Numbered from the stretch's first letter, positions 50,706-60,181 are shown. The stretch: DNA of 64,000 bases from Flavimaribacter sp024343425 (GCA_965227645.1 OZ245773.1:2914001-2978000), one strand, 5' to 3'. The notes: generated from the letters alone by a model not told the origin. Made by a program: numbers and translations.

Positions 50706-51317
50706 TCAGGGTGTCGCCGCCGCGATTTGAGCCAGTTTGGCTTCAAGTTCCGCAATCCGCGCATCGCGTTGTGTGATCGCTTCGGCGGCGGTCGCGGCGT
50801 CCACGAGCACGGGTATGTGCGCGGGACAGTTGATGTCCCAGGTCGCCACCTCGAAAAGGATGGCGCGCTCCGCCCGGCCGCCCGTCTCGGGCCTCAGGCG
50901 GGCGATCAGATCCGGATCGTCTTCCACAACCCGGGCCTTGCCCCAGAACTTCACGCGGCTGCGGGTGGCGTAATCGATCAGGAACAGGAATGCCGCCGGG
51001 TTCTCCGACAGGTTCCCGATCGTTATGTATTGCCGGTTCCCGGCGAGGTCGGCGAAGCCGATCGTCCGCTCGTCAAGCACGCGTATGAAACCGGGCGGTC
51101 CACCGCGATGCTGGATATATGGTTGGCCTTCCCGGCTTGCGGTGCCGAGAAACGCGCTGTTTCGCCGTGCAATGAAGTCAACGATCTCCGGGGTCAGCTG
51201 ATTTGGCCAGGGCCGCCGCTCCGTCATTCGCTGCATCGCCTCCCGGGAGCCGTGGGCCGACTGCTGCCGCCTGACGGCTTCAGAAAACACGATGTCTTTC
51301 GAGTGTGACCTGTCCAT
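50706..51317 (-). CDS. Pyridoxamine 5'-phosphate oxidase-like flavin-binding protein
   Basis: A 203-residue split-barrel flavoprotein. The FMN/F420-type core runs from EIVDFIARRNSAFLGTASRE through IQHRGGPPGFIRVLD and GFADLAGNRQYITIGNLSEN. A C-terminal helix (RDARIAELEAKLAQIAAA) looks like a coiled coil. Family members bind FMN and often have unknown substrates; true PdxH activity is unlikely from sequence. The start lies three bases from the stop of the DUF1348 gene, so the two are one operon, divergent from a LysR regulator. Confidence 0.87.
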   Translation of the reverse strand: MDRSHSKDIVFSEAVRRQQSAHGSREAMQRMTERRPWPNQLTPEIVDFIARRNSAFLGTASREGQPYIQHRGGPPGFIRVLDERTIGFADLAGNRQYITIGNLSENPAAFLFLIDYATRSRVKFWGKARVVEDDPDLIARLRPETGGRAERAILFEVATWDINCPAHIPVLVDAATAAEAITQRDARIAELEAKLAQIAAATP

Positions 51318-51320
51318 CGT

Positions 51321-51782
51321 TCAAAGTCCCAGTTCGGAAAGCGACGGATGGTCGTCGGGCCGGCGACCCTGTGGCCAGTGAAACAGGCGGTCGCTTTTGG
51401 CGATCGATCGATCGTTGATGCTGGCGTGGCGCTCGGTCATCAGGCCGTCCTCGTCGAACGCCCAGTTTTCGTTGCCATAGGCGCGAAACCAGCTTCCCTC
51501 TGCATCCCGCCACTCATAGGCGAACCGGACGCCGATGCGCTCGCCGCCAAACGCCCATAGTTCCTTGATCAGGCGATAGTCCTGTTCACGCGTCCACTTG
51601 CGCGTGAGAAACGCAACGATCTCGTTGCGACCGGTGATGAATTCGTCCCGGTTGCGCCAGCGACTGGCCGGGCTGTAGGCCTGCGCGACCCTTTCGGGGT
51701 CTCGGCTGTTCCAGGCGTCTTCGGCAAGGCGCACCTTCTCCAGGGCGGTCTCGTATGTGAAAGGCGGAAGTGGCGGGCGCAT
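51321..51782 (-). CDS. NTF2-like DUF1348 (SnoaL-fold) protein
   Basis: A 153-residue cone-shaped NTF2-like protein beginning MRPPLPPFTYETALEKVRLA, the family's regular start, with RWRNRDEFITGRNEIVAFLT, FAYEWRDAEGSWFRAYGNEN and ERHASINDRSI. AAGGAG precedes this ATG, so it is preferred to one at 51809. DUF1348 proteins are about this length and of unknown activity, often near oxidoreductases. It is the first gene of a pair with the flavin-binding protein, and a LysR gene is divergent 99 bases away. Confidence 0.88.
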   Translation of the reverse strand: MRPPLPPFTYETALEKVRLAEDAWNSRDPERVAQAYSPASRWRNRDEFITGRNEIVAFLTRKWTREQDYRLIKELWAFGGERIGVRFAYEWRDAEGSWFRAYGNENWAFDEDGLMTERHASINDRSIAKSDRLFHWPQGRRPDDHPSLSELGL

Positions 51783-51881
51783 GGCATGCTCCTTTGTAAC
51801 GCTCGCCATGACGATAGAGGCTTCCAAAATTTTTCGGCAGATAGTAATATTGGCAATCACCCTTCCGGAAAGTGAGAGCTC

Positions 51882-52781
51882 TTGACCGATCGCCTTCAAG
51901 CCATGTCGATCCTTTCCGCGGTCGTCGACGCCGGATCGATTTCCGCCGGAGCGCGAGCCTTGCGCATGCCGCTCGCCACCGTCAGCCGCAAGGTGGCGGA
52001 ACTCGAAACGGACCTCGGCGCGGAGTTGCTCATGCGGTCGGCGCGCGGGCTCGCGCTCACAGACACCGGCGCGGCCTACCTGGAGGCTGCGCGACGAATC
52101 CTCGAGGACGTCGCCGAAGCCGAGCGCATCGCCACCGGCGAGTTCAGCAGGCCAAAGGGCACGCTCGCGGTGACGGCGCCGATCGTGTTCGGGCGCCTGC
52201 ACGTCCTCCCGGTCGTGACCGACTTCCTCAAGGCTCATCCCGACGTGGACGTGCGGCTTGAACAGACCGACCGTCCCGTCAGCCTGCACGAGGAAAATTT
52301 CGATCTGGCGGTCAGGATAGGCTTGCTTCCCGACAGCAGCCTCATGGCGCGTCGGCTAGGCTTCGTGCGTCAGGTCGTCTGCGCGAGCCCCGACTATCTC
52401 GAGCGCAACGGAACGCCCGAACATCCCCGGGACCTGAACGATCACGTTTGCATCTCATTCGGCAATCTGATGTCGCCCAAGTCCTGGCGTTTCGGCGAGG
52501 GCCGCGAGGCCATTGCAGTGGCTGTCCGCTCGCGGCTGGTCGTCAATACGGCGGAAGCGGCCATCGCCGCCGCCGAGGCCGGTCTCGGGGCAACGCGCGT
52601 CCTGTCATACCAGATCGCCGAGGCGGTGAAGCGTGGACGCCTGGTCAGGATATTGACGGCGTTCGAACCCGAACCGTGGCCGGTCAGTTTTGTCTACCCT
52701 CCGCGCAGTCTGGCGCCCCAGAAACTGCGCGCCTTCCTCAGTTTCGCGTCACCGAGGATCTCCGAAGTGCTGAACCGCTGA
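51882..52781 (+). CDS. LysR family transcriptional regulator
   Basis: A 299-residue regulator with N-terminal winged helix (MTDRLQAMSILSAVVDAGSI, ATVSRKVAELETDLGAELL) and a periplasmic-binding-like effector domain from about 90. The branch is the one with DLAVRIGLLPDSSLMARRLG and FVYPPRSLAPQKLRAFL. The start is TTG at 51882, matching the family N-terminus MDRLQAM; the next ATG would cut seven residues. It is divergent from the DUF1348/flavin pair and convergent with the hydrolase-OsmC gene, whose stop is two bases away. Confidence 0.9.
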   Translation: MTDRLQAMSILSAVVDAGSISAGARALRMPLATVSRKVAELETDLGAELLMRSARGLALTDTGAAYLEAARRILEDVAEAERIATGEFSRPKGTLAVTAPIVFGRLHVLPVVTDFLKAHPDVDVRLEQTDRPVSLHEENFDLAVRIGLLPDSSLMARRLGFVRQVVCASPDYLERNGTPEHPRDLNDHVCISFGNLMSPKSWRFGEGREAIAVAVRSRLVVNTAEAAIAAAEAGLGATRVLSYQIAEAVKRGRLVRILTAFEPEPWPVSFVYPPRSLAPQKLRAFLSFASPRISEVLNR

Positions 52782-52783
52782 GG

Positions 52784-54016
52784 TCAACCGCCCTTCATCC
52801 GCGTCGCGACATGCGATGACGCCTCCAGCGTGCGGTGCACCGGACATTTGCCCGCGATCTCGATCATCTTGTCGTGCAGGGACGCCGGAATTTCCGGATC
52901 GATCGATATCACCCGCTCGAAACGGTCGATCTTGCCGCCGTTTTCGCGCTGCTCTCGCGTGCAGTCCTCGCAGTCCTTCGCATGCATCTTTTTGTGCGAC
53001 ACGTCGACGGTGATGCGGCCAAGGTCGAGCTTCTTGTGATCGGCGTACATGCGCAATGTCATGGACGTGCAGGCGCCGAGCGCCGCCGAAAGATAGTCGT
53101 AGGGCGAAGGGCCGCTGTCCATGCCGCCAACGGACTCCGGTTCGTCGGCGAACAGCCGGTGCTTTCCGGCGTGCACCGTGTTCTGGAACTTGCCTTCGCC
53201 GGTCTCGCTCACCCGCACCGCCTCGATCTCCTCAAGCCCCTGAGGCGCGTCTTCGGGAAGATAGCGCGACGCCCAGGCCGAGATCATCGCCGCGACGAAA
53301 GAAGCGTCCTCCTCCTTGCTGATCAGGTGATCGGCATGGTCCAGGGATACGAAGCTCTTCGGGTGTTTCGCCGCGGTGAAGATCTTCGTGGCGTTGTCGA
53401 TGCCGACAATGTCGTCGAGCGGAGAATGCATGATCAGCAGCGGTTTGCGCATCGCGGAAATGCGGCGGCAGAGCTCAAACTCCCTCACGTCCTCCACGAA
53501 CTGCTCCTGTATGACAAACTGTCGTCCGCCCAGCGTCACCTGCGCCTCGCCGCGCTCCTCGATTTCATCGAGATTGGCGCCGAAATTCTTCAGGACATGC
53601 GCAGCGTCCGCCGGCGCGCCGATGGTCGCGACCGCGCGCGCCTCCGGCGCATCGCCGGCGACAGCCAGCATCGCCGCTCCGCCGAGCGAATGTCCGATCA
53701 GCAGCGACGGCGCCTGGTAATTGTCTCGCAGGAAGTCCACCGCCGAACGCAAATCGGCGACATTGGTGGAAAAATTAGTTGAGGCGAATTCGCCGCCGCT
53801 GGCGCCGAGGCCGGTGAAATCGAAACGCAGCACGGCGATGCCCAGCCGGGCGAGTTCGGCCGCAATCCGGCGCGCGGCGACGAAATCCTTCGTGCAGGTA
53901 AAACAGTGGGCAAACAGCGCATAGGCCCGGACATCGCCATCGGGCGTATCAAGTCTCGCCGCCAGACGCGCGCCTGAGTGGCCGTCAAACTCGACCTTCA
54001 CGGATTTCGACGCCAT
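52784..54016 (-). CDS. Bifunctional alpha/beta hydrolase - OsmC family protein
   Basis: A 410-residue natural fusion. The first 250 residues are an alpha/beta hydrolase with nucleophile Ser in LIGHSLGGAAML, LRFDFTGLGASGGEF and the late Asp/His region (MHSPLDDIVGID, SLDHADHLISK). The last 150 are an OsmC/Ohr-like thiol peroxidase domain with SVGGMDSGPSPYDYLSAALG, GACTSMTLRMYAD and its cysteine, and CEDCTREQRENGGKI. This fusion is known in many proteobacteria and is linked to oxidative or organic peroxide stress. GGGAG precedes the ATG. It stands alone before the ccm genes. Confidence 0.93.
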   Translation of the reverse strand: MASKSVKVEFDGHSGARLAARLDTPDGDVRAYALFAHCFTCTKDFVAARRIAAELARLGIAVLRFDFTGLGASGGEFASTNFSTNVADLRSAVDFLRDNYQAPSLLIGHSLGGAAMLAVAGDAPEARAVATIGAPADAAHVLKNFGANLDEIEERGEAQVTLGGRQFVIQEQFVEDVREFELCRRISAMRKPLLIMHSPLDDIVGIDNATKIFTAAKHPKSFVSLDHADHLISKEEDASFVAAMISAWASRYLPEDAPQGLEEIEAVRVSETGEGKFQNTVHAGKHRLFADEPESVGGMDSGPSPYDYLSAALGACTSMTLRMYADHKKLDLGRITVDVSHKKMHAKDCEDCTREQRENGGKIDRFERVISIDPEIPASLHDKMIEIAGKCPVHRTLEASSHVATRMKGG

Positions 54017-54045
54017 GTTTTGCTCCCTGTATTGTATTTTGCAGG

Positions 54046-54525
54046 CTACTCGCTTTTTTCTGCGTCGAGCAGCCGGTCGAGTTCGCGCTTCTCTTCATCG
54101 GAAAGAAGCGCGCCCGAGGCTGTCGTAGCGCGCCTGCGGATCGAGGCGAACAGCCAAATTAGTCCGATCGCCAGCAATATCGCCGGGGTCGACCACAGCG
54201 CGACCGTCTGAACCGTGAGCCGGGGCTTCAAAAGCACGAACTCGCCATAACGCGACACGACATAGTCAACCACTTCCTCATCGCTGTCGCCCTCCACCAG
54301 GCGCTGGCGCACGAGCACCCGCAGATCGTGGGCGAGCTCTGCGTCGGAATCGTCGATCGACTGGTTCTGGCAAACGAGACAGCGCAGCCCGGCGGAAATC
54401 GCCCGCGCGCGCTGTTCGAGCGCCGGATCGTCAAGCATTTCGTCGGGCGTGACGGCGAAAGCCTGTCCGGCGGCCGCAATCAACAGCAGGAGAGTCAGCA
54501 GCCCCTGTCGAACAAACGCCGTCAT
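54046..54525 (-). CDS. ccmH: Cytochrome c maturation protein CcmH (CycL)
   Basis: A 159-residue membrane-anchored thiol oxidoreductase. A signal peptide ends near QAFA; the redox pair Cys49-x-x-Cys52 stands in LRCLVCQNQSIDDSDAELA, and a C-terminal membrane helix lies at about 108-125 (LWSTPAILLAIGLIWLF). It reduces apocytochrome heme-binding cysteines for heme attachment. The start overlaps the ccmF stop by four bases. Gene order ccmI-ccmE-ccmF-ccmH equals rhizobial cycHJKL. Confidence 0.95.
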   Translation of the reverse strand: MTAFVRQGLLTLLLLIAAAGQAFAVTPDEMLDDPALEQRARAISAGLRCLVCQNQSIDDSDAELAHDLRVLVRQRLVEGDSDEEVVDYVVSRYGEFVLLKPRLTVQTVALWSTPAILLAIGLIWLFASIRRRATTASGALLSDEEKRELDRLLDAEKSE

Positions 54526-56513
54526 TCGGCCGGTTCCGGGTGTGCTGCGGGCCTTGCCGCGCGCCGTCGGGCTGGCGCTCCGATCCGCAGCCGACGATCC
54601 AGCAACGATATGCAGCCGCCGATCGACATGATCACCGCGCCGAGCCAGATGAAGGTGATCCAGGATTTCCACCACACCCGCACGACCACGGTTCCGTCCT
54701 CGCCCTCGTCGCCGAGCGATACGTAGAGCTGGCTGAAGCCGCGCGTCATGATGCCGGCTTCCGTGGTCGGCATGCGCCGCGCCGTATAAAGCCGCTTCGC
54801 CGATGTGATGTCGCCAATCGCGCGCCCGTCCCTGGTGACCGAGAAGCGTCCCTGCAATTCGGTGAAGTTGGGGCCGACGGCCGGCTGCAAGCCGTGGAAA
54901 GCCAGCTCGTAGCCGGCTGCTTCGATCACGTCGCCCGCTTTGAGGCGGGTAACGAGTTCGGTGGAAAAGACCGTGGAGGCGACCACGCCGATCACTGTCA
55001 CTCCAAGGCCGAAATGCGCGAGCGCCGTGCCGAAGGCGGAGCGCGGTAGCCCGACGAGGCGGCGCGCGAAGACTGATGGCGACGCCCGGCCGAATCCCGC
55101 GCGAAGAGCGAGGTCGGTCAGACTTCCGGCGATGAGCCAGACGCCGAGCGCGACGCCGAATGCGGCGAGCACCGGCGCGCCGGTCGTGAACCAGAGCACG
55201 GCCAGAGCAGTGACGAGCGCCAGGCCCGCCGCAAGATAGAGGCGTTGCGTGACGGCCCACAGGTCGCCGCGCTTCCAGGCAAGCAGTGGTCCGAAGGGTA
55301 CGATGCATAGCAGCGGAACCATCAGCGGGCCGAAGGTCAGGTTGAAAAATGGCGCGCCGACGGAAATCTTCGAGCCGGTCAACGATTCCAGCACCAGCGG
55401 ATAGAGCGTCCCGGTCAGAACCGTCGCCGTCGCCGTCGTCAGGAACAGATTGTTGAGAACCAGCGCGCCCTCGCGCGAAATCGGCGAGAAAAGCCCGCCC
55501 TGCGAAAGCGTTCCCGATCGCAGCGCGAACAGCGTCAACGCGCCGCCGACGAAGATCGCCAGGATGCACAGAATGAAAATGCCGCGCTGCGGGTCTGTTG
55601 CGAAGGAATGCACCGACGTCAGCACGCCGGAGCGCACGAGGAAGGTGCCAAGCAGCGACAGCGAAAAGGTCAGGATCGCAAGCAGGATCGTCCAGATCTT
55701 CAGGGCCTCGCGCTTTTCCATCACCAGCGCCGAATGCAGCAGCGCGGTTCCTGCGAGCCAGGGCATGAAGGAGGCGTTCTCCACCGGATCCCAGAACCAC
55801 CAGCCGCCCCAGCCGAGCTCGTAATAGGCCCAGTAGGAGCCCATGGCGATGCCGGCGGTCAGCGCCGTCCAGGCGGCCAGCGTCCAGGGCCGCACCCAGC
55901 GCGCCCAGGCGGCGTCGATGCGGCCGTTGATCAGCGCCGCGACAGCGAAAGAAAAGCTGATGGAGAAGCCGACATACCCCAGATAGAGCAGCGGCGGGTG
56001 GATCGCGAGGCCCGGATCCTGAAGGATCGGGTTGAGGTCCTGCCCTTCCGCCGGCGCAGGCATCAGCCGCAGAAACGGGTTCGACGTCATCAGGATGAAC
56101 AGCAGAAACGCCGTCACGATCCAGGCCTGAACGGCAAGCACGGTGGCTTTGAGTTCTGCCGGCAAATTGCGTCCGAAACCGGCGACGAGCGCGCTGAACA
56201 GCACGAGGATCAGCACCCACAGGAGCATCGAGCCCTCGTGATTGCCCCAGACGCCGGAGAACTTGTAGATCAATGGCTTCAGCGAATGCGAGTTTTCCCA
56301 GACATTGGCGACCGAAAAGTCGGACGTCAGATAGCCCCAGGTCAAAACGCAGAAGGAAAACAGCACCAGCGCGAGCTTCGCCATCGTCGCGACCGACGCC
56401 ATCGCCATCAGGCCCTCGTCGGATCGGCGCACGCCGATGATCGGGACTACCGACTGCAGAAGCGCAGCCGCCAGAGCCAGAACGAGGGCGTAATGTCCAA
56501 GTTCAATGATCAC
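54522..56513 (-). CDS. ccmF: Cytochrome c heme lyase subunit CcmF (CycK)
   Basis: A 663-residue polytopic membrane protein that transfers heme from CcmE to apocytochrome c. Signature segments include FSGVWGNHEGSMLLWVLILV, the tryptophan-rich WD-domain GWGGWWFWDPVENASFMPWL (about residues 235-254) and PLMVPLLCIVPFGPLLAWKRG. A GTG start three bases after the ccmE stop gives the regular N-terminus MIIELGHYALVLALA. Length and order match the family. Confidence 0.95.
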   Translation of the reverse strand: MIIELGHYALVLALAAALLQSVVPIIGVRRSDEGLMAMASVATMAKLALVLFSFCVLTWGYLTSDFSVANVWENSHSLKPLIYKFSGVWGNHEGSMLLWVLILVLFSALVAGFGRNLPAELKATVLAVQAWIVTAFLLFILMTSNPFLRLMPAPAEGQDLNPILQDPGLAIHPPLLYLGYVGFSISFSFAVAALINGRIDAAWARWVRPWTLAAWTALTAGIAMGSYWAYYELGWGGWWFWDPVENASFMPWLAGTALLHSALVMEKREALKIWTILLAILTFSLSLLGTFLVRSGVLTSVHSFATDPQRGIFILCILAIFVGGALTLFALRSGTLSQGGLFSPISREGALVLNNLFLTTATATVLTGTLYPLVLESLTGSKISVGAPFFNLTFGPLMVPLLCIVPFGPLLAWKRGDLWAVTQRLYLAAGLALVTALAVLWFTTGAPVLAAFGVALGVWLIAGSLTDLALRAGFGRASPSVFARRLVGLPRSAFGTALAHFGLGVTVIGVVASTVFSTELVTRLKAGDVIEAAGYELAFHGLQPAVGPNFTELQGRFSVTRDGRAIGDITSAKRLYTARRMPTTEAGIMTRGFSQLYVSLGDEGEDGTVVVRVWWKSWITFIWLGAVIMSIGGCISLLDRRLRIGAPARRRAARPAAHPEPAE

Positions 56514-56516
56514 CCG

Positions 56517-56954
56517 TCAGTTCCCCTGCCACACGCCCTGCTCCTTCAGGGAGTCGGCGACTTCCTTGGGCATATAGGTCTCGTCATGTTTTGCAAGCAC
56601 GCTATCGGCGCGGAACACCGGATTGCCGGCCTCGAATATCCCTTCGACCACCACGCCCTGCCCTTCCCGGAAAAGATCCGGCAAAATGCCGTTATAGACG
56701 ACCTCGACGGTGTTGGCGGTGTCGGTCACGCCGAAGCTCACCTCGGCGCCTTCGCCGCGGGCCACAGAGCCGTCCACCACAAGGCCGCCCAGCCTTATGC
56801 GCTGGTTCGGCGGGGCCGCTCCCTCCGCGATATCCGTCGGAGACTGGAAATAGGCGATCTGGCTGCTGAGCGCGAACATGACCAGCAACACGGCGACGCC
56901 GATCACGCAGAGGCCGCCGGCGATCAGGGATAGCCGTTTCTGTTTGCGCGTCAT
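56517..56954 (-). CDS. ccmE: Heme chaperone CcmE (CycJ)
   Basis: A 145-residue periplasmic heme carrier anchored by one N-terminal helix (residues 8-30). The heme-attachment histidine is His123 and the axial Tyr127 in LAKHDETYMP. The beta-barrel region includes IRLGGLVVDGSVARGEG and VVYNGILPDLFREGQG. It overlaps ccmI by four bases. The chosen ATG gives the family start MTRKQKRLSLIAGG; a longer frame is an overlap with ccmI. Confidence 0.95.
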   Translation of the reverse strand: MTRKQKRLSLIAGGLCVIGVAVLLVMFALSSQIAYFQSPTDIAEGAAPPNQRIRLGGLVVDGSVARGEGAEVSFGVTDTANTVEVVYNGILPDLFREGQGVVVEGIFEAGNPVFRADSVLAKHDETYMPKEVADSLKEQGVWQGN

Positions 56955-58087
56955 TGGACCCGTTCCTCCGGCTTCATGCCCGCCTCGATCGCCGCTTCCT
57001 GCAGTTCCTGCATTGCGTCTGTTTCGCCATCGAACGCCGCCAGCGCCCGCTCGAGCGCGCCTTCGGCGTCGCCCGGGCGTCCGAGCACCATGTAGGATCG
57101 GATCAGCCGCTTCCAACCCTGCAGGTCGCCGGGTTCGTCGCGCAGTCGCGCGTCGAGCGAGGCGACCATGCCTTCGATCATCTGCCCGCGTTCCTCGTCG
57201 GTCATCTCTTCGGCCGCCGCCACGTCTTCCCGCGTCGGCCCGGGCTGTGTCTGCACGGGAGCCGCGCCGTCGCCGAGTTCGGCCAGTTGCCGCCGTACGG
57301 CCGGCAGCCAGGCGGCGTCGGCCGGCGCATTGTCCAGCATCGCGCGGAACGCCGCAGCCGCTTCCTCCCTGCGCCCCTCCTGGGCGAGGCCCAGCGCAAG
57401 GAAATAGGCCGAAAAGGGCTCGCCGGGCGCAAATTTCTGAACCTCGCCGAAAGCCGCCTGGGCTTCGGCGATCACGATGCCGCCGGACTTCGCAAACAGC
57501 GCCTGTCCGAGGCCAACCTGCCGCTGCGCCGACGATCCGAGCAGCCGTATGGCGTTCGCATAGGCGATTTCGGCGTCAGCGATGCGGCCGCTTTCAAGAT
57601 AGATCGGCGCCAGCACGTCCCAGCCGCGGCCGTCGTCGGGATTGCTCGCCAGATAGTCCTCGGCGCGCTTGATCAGCATGGCGAGATCGGCGTTTTCGGG
57701 TGTGGCCTGCATGCGCGCCGACAAGGGCAGCGCCGGCGTGCCCGGGCTGCCGAGCGACAAATATCCGCCGATGGCGATCAGCGGCAAGGCGATGACAACC
57801 ACCCATCCTGTGATGCGCGCCGCGTCGCCGCCGGCCTGCCGCGTTCCGCCCGCTCCGCGCGAAGTCTTGATCAACCGCCGCCCCACCTCGGCGCGGGCGT
57901 ATTCCGCCTCTTCGGCCGATATCAGTCCCGATTCGATATCCCGGTCGATCTCGGACAACTGGTCGCGATAGACCTCTGCGTCGAAATCGCGATCCGCGAC
58001 GCCGCGCGTTTCCCACCTCATGACGGGAGCAAGCAGAACGATCGCGACAGCAACCGTCATCAGTGCGGCGAATATCCAGAACAGCAT
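56951..58087 (-). CDS. ccmI: Cytochrome c biogenesis protein CcmI (CycH)
   Basis: A 378-residue apocytochrome chaperone. Two membrane helices (about 2-22 and 95-115) flank a cytosolic loop with the leucine-zipper-like stretch YRDQLSEIDRDIESGLISAE. The periplasmic part has TPR repeats (DDGRGWDVLAPIYLESGRIA; DLQGWKRLIRSYMVLGRPGD) that bind the C-termini of apocytochromes. It is the first gene of the four-gene ccm operon. The ccmABCDG genes are not in this window. Confidence 0.93.
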   Translation of the reverse strand: MLFWIFAALMTVAVAIVLLAPVMRWETRGVADRDFDAEVYRDQLSEIDRDIESGLISAEEAEYARAEVGRRLIKTSRGAGGTRQAGGDAARITGWVVVIALPLIAIGGYLSLGSPGTPALPLSARMQATPENADLAMLIKRAEDYLASNPDDGRGWDVLAPIYLESGRIADAEIAYANAIRLLGSSAQRQVGLGQALFAKSGGIVIAEAQAAFGEVQKFAPGEPFSAYFLALGLAQEGRREEAAAAFRAMLDNAPADAAWLPAVRRQLAELGDGAAPVQTQPGPTREDVAAAEEMTDEERGQMIEGMVASLDARLRDEPGDLQGWKRLIRSYMVLGRPGDAEGALERALAAFDGETDAMQELQEAAIEAGMKPEERVQ

Positions 58088-58236
58088 CTTGGTTACATAG
58101 GGTCCCGTTCTTAGCGAAAACAGCGCTTGCGGCGCGGTGGACCGATGAGCGGTTTCTCAGCTTACGTTCTCGTCAGCAAGCCGATAACCTAGAATGACTC
58201 CAATGAAAAATGCAAAATTGTCGCTGTCGGGGGTGA

Positions 58237-58255
58237 AGCGGTCGCGGCGACCGCT
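58237..58255 (-). terminator. Possible terminator of the lipoprotein gene
   Basis: AGCGGTC (58237-58243) and GACCGCT (58249-58255) pair around GCGGC, 29 bases beyond the lipoprotein stop on the minus strand and upstream of the ccm promoter region. No T-tract. Confidence 0.35.
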
Positions 58256-58284
58256 ATTCGGGCGCGTTTGGAAAACGCCAAGCG

Positions 58285-58707
58285 TCAGCCGAGCGGCGCC
58301 CAGTTGCCGTTCTCGTCGCGGCAGGCGGCGCCGCGCGAGGCGGTGGTTGCGCCATTCAGGTTGACGGTGTGGCGCAACTGCCGGCAGTGCTGCGAGCCAA
58401 CGATATAGCTCTGCCCGGCGTACACTTCGCCGCCGACGCCGTCCTTCTTGCCCTGCCAGGTGATCACCTTTCCTGCCGAATCCAGCTCAAGCGCGCGATA
58501 TTCCGCCTCCAGCGCCCGCGCCCTGTCGGCCCGGCTCAAGGTGGCGGAGACCTGCGGATCGATGATCCCGCCCTGAAACGCGGCGAGCGCCGCGTTGTCC
58601 GAGTTGCCCTGCGGCCAGAAGGCAATAGGCGCGCTCGCTTCGTTCCCGGATGCGGCGCATCCGGAAAGGACGATCATACTGGCGAATACAAGCGGCAATG
58701 GCTTCAT
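58285..58707 (-). CDS. Outer-membrane lipoprotein, 17-kDa surface antigen-like
   Basis: A 140-residue protein with a lipobox (MIVLSGCAASG; Cys at about 17). The C-terminal part, YIVGSQHCRQLRHTVNLNG followed by AACRDENGNWAPLG, resembles the C-terminal domain of the rickettsial/rhizobial 17-kDa surface antigen family. It has a paired cysteine likely to be disulfide-linked. ATG 58707 follows GAAGG; an ATG 18 bases upstream lacks a ribosome site. It separates feuQ and ccmI on the same strand. Confidence 0.8.
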   Translation of the reverse strand: MKPLPLVFASMIVLSGCAASGNEASAPIAFWPQGNSDNAALAAFQGGIIDPQVSATLSRADRARALEAEYRALELDSAGKVITWQGKKDGVGGEVYAGQSYIVGSQHCRQLRHTVNLNGATTASRGAACRDENGNWAPLG

Positions 58708-58783
58708 TGGTAGGGGCCTTCGCATCGACTGACCGGTAAGAGTTGCTCTTTAGACCATCAATGTGGCCGTGTTTTGATCGCGT

Positions 58784-60181
58784 TCACCGAACCGCAACCG
58801 GAAGCGACAGACGGGCGCGCAATCCGCCAAGCGCGCTGCGCTCCAGCTTGAACGCGCCCTTGTATTCGCCGGCGATCTCGCTGACGATCGACAGGCCAAG
58901 CCCCGTCCCGGGCTTGCTCTCGTCCAGCCGCTTGCCGCGTTTCAGGGCCTCCTCCAACTGGTCTTCCGGCATGCCGGGTCCGTCGTCGTCGATGAGTATG
59001 TCCATCAGCGGCCTCTGGCCGGAGCCGCTCGTGGCCTTTTCGGGGGCCTCTGCTGTAATCAAAACCTTGCCGTTGGCCCACTTCGCGGCGTTTTCCAGCA
59101 GGTTGCCGAGAATCTCCTCGACATCGTGCTGCTCCATGGCGAGTTTCGGCGTGCCTTCCGGCAGCGCAAGGTCGAACTCGGTCTCCGGATTGAGCCGGCG
59201 CATGACCCGGGTCAGCCGCTCCAGAACCTCGGCGGTGTCGGTGCGCACAAGCAGGGAGTTCTGCTGGGCGGCAATGCGCGCCCTGTCGAGATAGTGCTGG
59301 ACCTGCTGCTGCATCGCCCGCGCCTGTTCGCTCACCAGCGTCGCCTGTTCCGGTTTCATCCCGCGGGTTTCGTTGAGCAGCACGGCGATCGGCGTTTTGA
59401 GAGAATGCGCCAGATTGCCGACCTGCATGCGCGCCCGTTCGACGATCCGCTTGTTGTTGTCGATGAGCGCATTGACCTCCGCCGCCAACGGCGCGATCTC
59501 GCGCGGAAACAGGCCGGTCAGCGTCTCCGTCTTGCCCGTCCGGATATCCTCCAGCGCGCGCTTGACGGCGTCGAGCGGCCGCAGCCCGTACAGGATGGCG
59601 AAACCGTTGACGAAGACGCTCAGCACGCCGAACAGCCCGAGATAGAGATAGAGACGATGCGAAAAGGCGGCGACGTCGCCATCCACCGCGGCCTGGCTTC
59701 CCGTTACCCGGAAGCGGGCGATCGTATCGCCTTCCAGCACGATCTCGGTTTCGGCCACGACGATTTCGTGGCCGTTGCTGTCGATCGTCGGGTAGAATCG
59801 CTCGTATCGCGCATTGAACGGGAACTCGTTCGCGGACGGCACGTCGATCCGCAGCGTGCCCATGGATGGAGAGGTCAGGCGGTCCGTGTCGTCGCCGTCG
59901 ACAAGGTCGGCGATCCAGTAGAGGCCGCTGTCCGGCTGCGAAAACCCGAGATCGCCCAGTTGCACCTCGCCGCCGAGCTGTCCGTCCGCGCCGACCGAAA
60001 CCGAATTGATGAGATTGTAGAGGCGCGCGAGCAGGACTTCACGAAAGGCCCGTTCGGCGTTGTTGCGATAGAGCGTCGAGATCAGCACGGCGATCACCAC
60101 CAGGGCGATCACGGCCCACACGGTCGCGATCGTCAGCACTCGCGCGGTGAGCGACTGCGCCTTGGCGTTATTGTCCGCCAT
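58784..60181 (-). CDS. feuQ: Sensor histidine kinase FeuQ
   Basis: Inner-membrane kinase of 465 residues, PhoQ-like in layout. Membrane helices lie at about 15-38 and 178-198, with a periplasmic sensor between. HisKA carries His259 in GNLAHSLKTPIAVLLNETRG, and the ATPase domain has GNLLENAAKWANGKV and DDDGPGMPEDQLEEAL. It overlaps feuP by 14 bases. In Sinorhizobium the FeuP-FeuQ pair controls ndvA and cyclic glucan export for osmoadaptation; in R. leguminosarum feuPQ lies beside cycHJKL, as here. The symbol rests on sequence style and this neighbourhood. Confidence 0.85.
   Translation of the reverse strand: MADNNAKAQSLTARVLTIATVWAVIALVVIAVLISTLYRNNAERAFREVLLARLYNLINSVSVGADGQLGGEVQLGDLGFSQPDSGLYWIADLVDGDDTDRLTSPSMGTLRIDVPSANEFPFNARYERFYPTIDSNGHEIVVAETEIVLEGDTIARFRVTGSQAAVDGDVAAFSHRLYLYLGLFGVLSVFVNGFAILYGLRPLDAVKRALEDIRTGKTETLTGLFPREIAPLAAEVNALIDNNKRIVERARMQVGNLAHSLKTPIAVLLNETRGMKPEQATLVSEQARAMQQQVQHYLDRARIAAQQNSLLVRTDTAEVLERLTRVMRRLNPETEFDLALPEGTPKLAMEQHDVEEILGNLLENAAKWANGKVLITAEAPEKATSGSGQRPLMDILIDDDGPGMPEDQLEEALKRGKRLDESKPGTGLGLSIVSEIAGEYKGAFKLERSALGGLRARLSLPVAVR

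Noticed and set aside
54046..56220. A 724-codon minus-strand open frame covering ccmH and part of ccmF
   Set aside because: Only its last 160 codons are ccmH; the remainder is an out-of-frame reading of ccmF, very rich in Arg and Ala. The ATG at 54525 is the real start.
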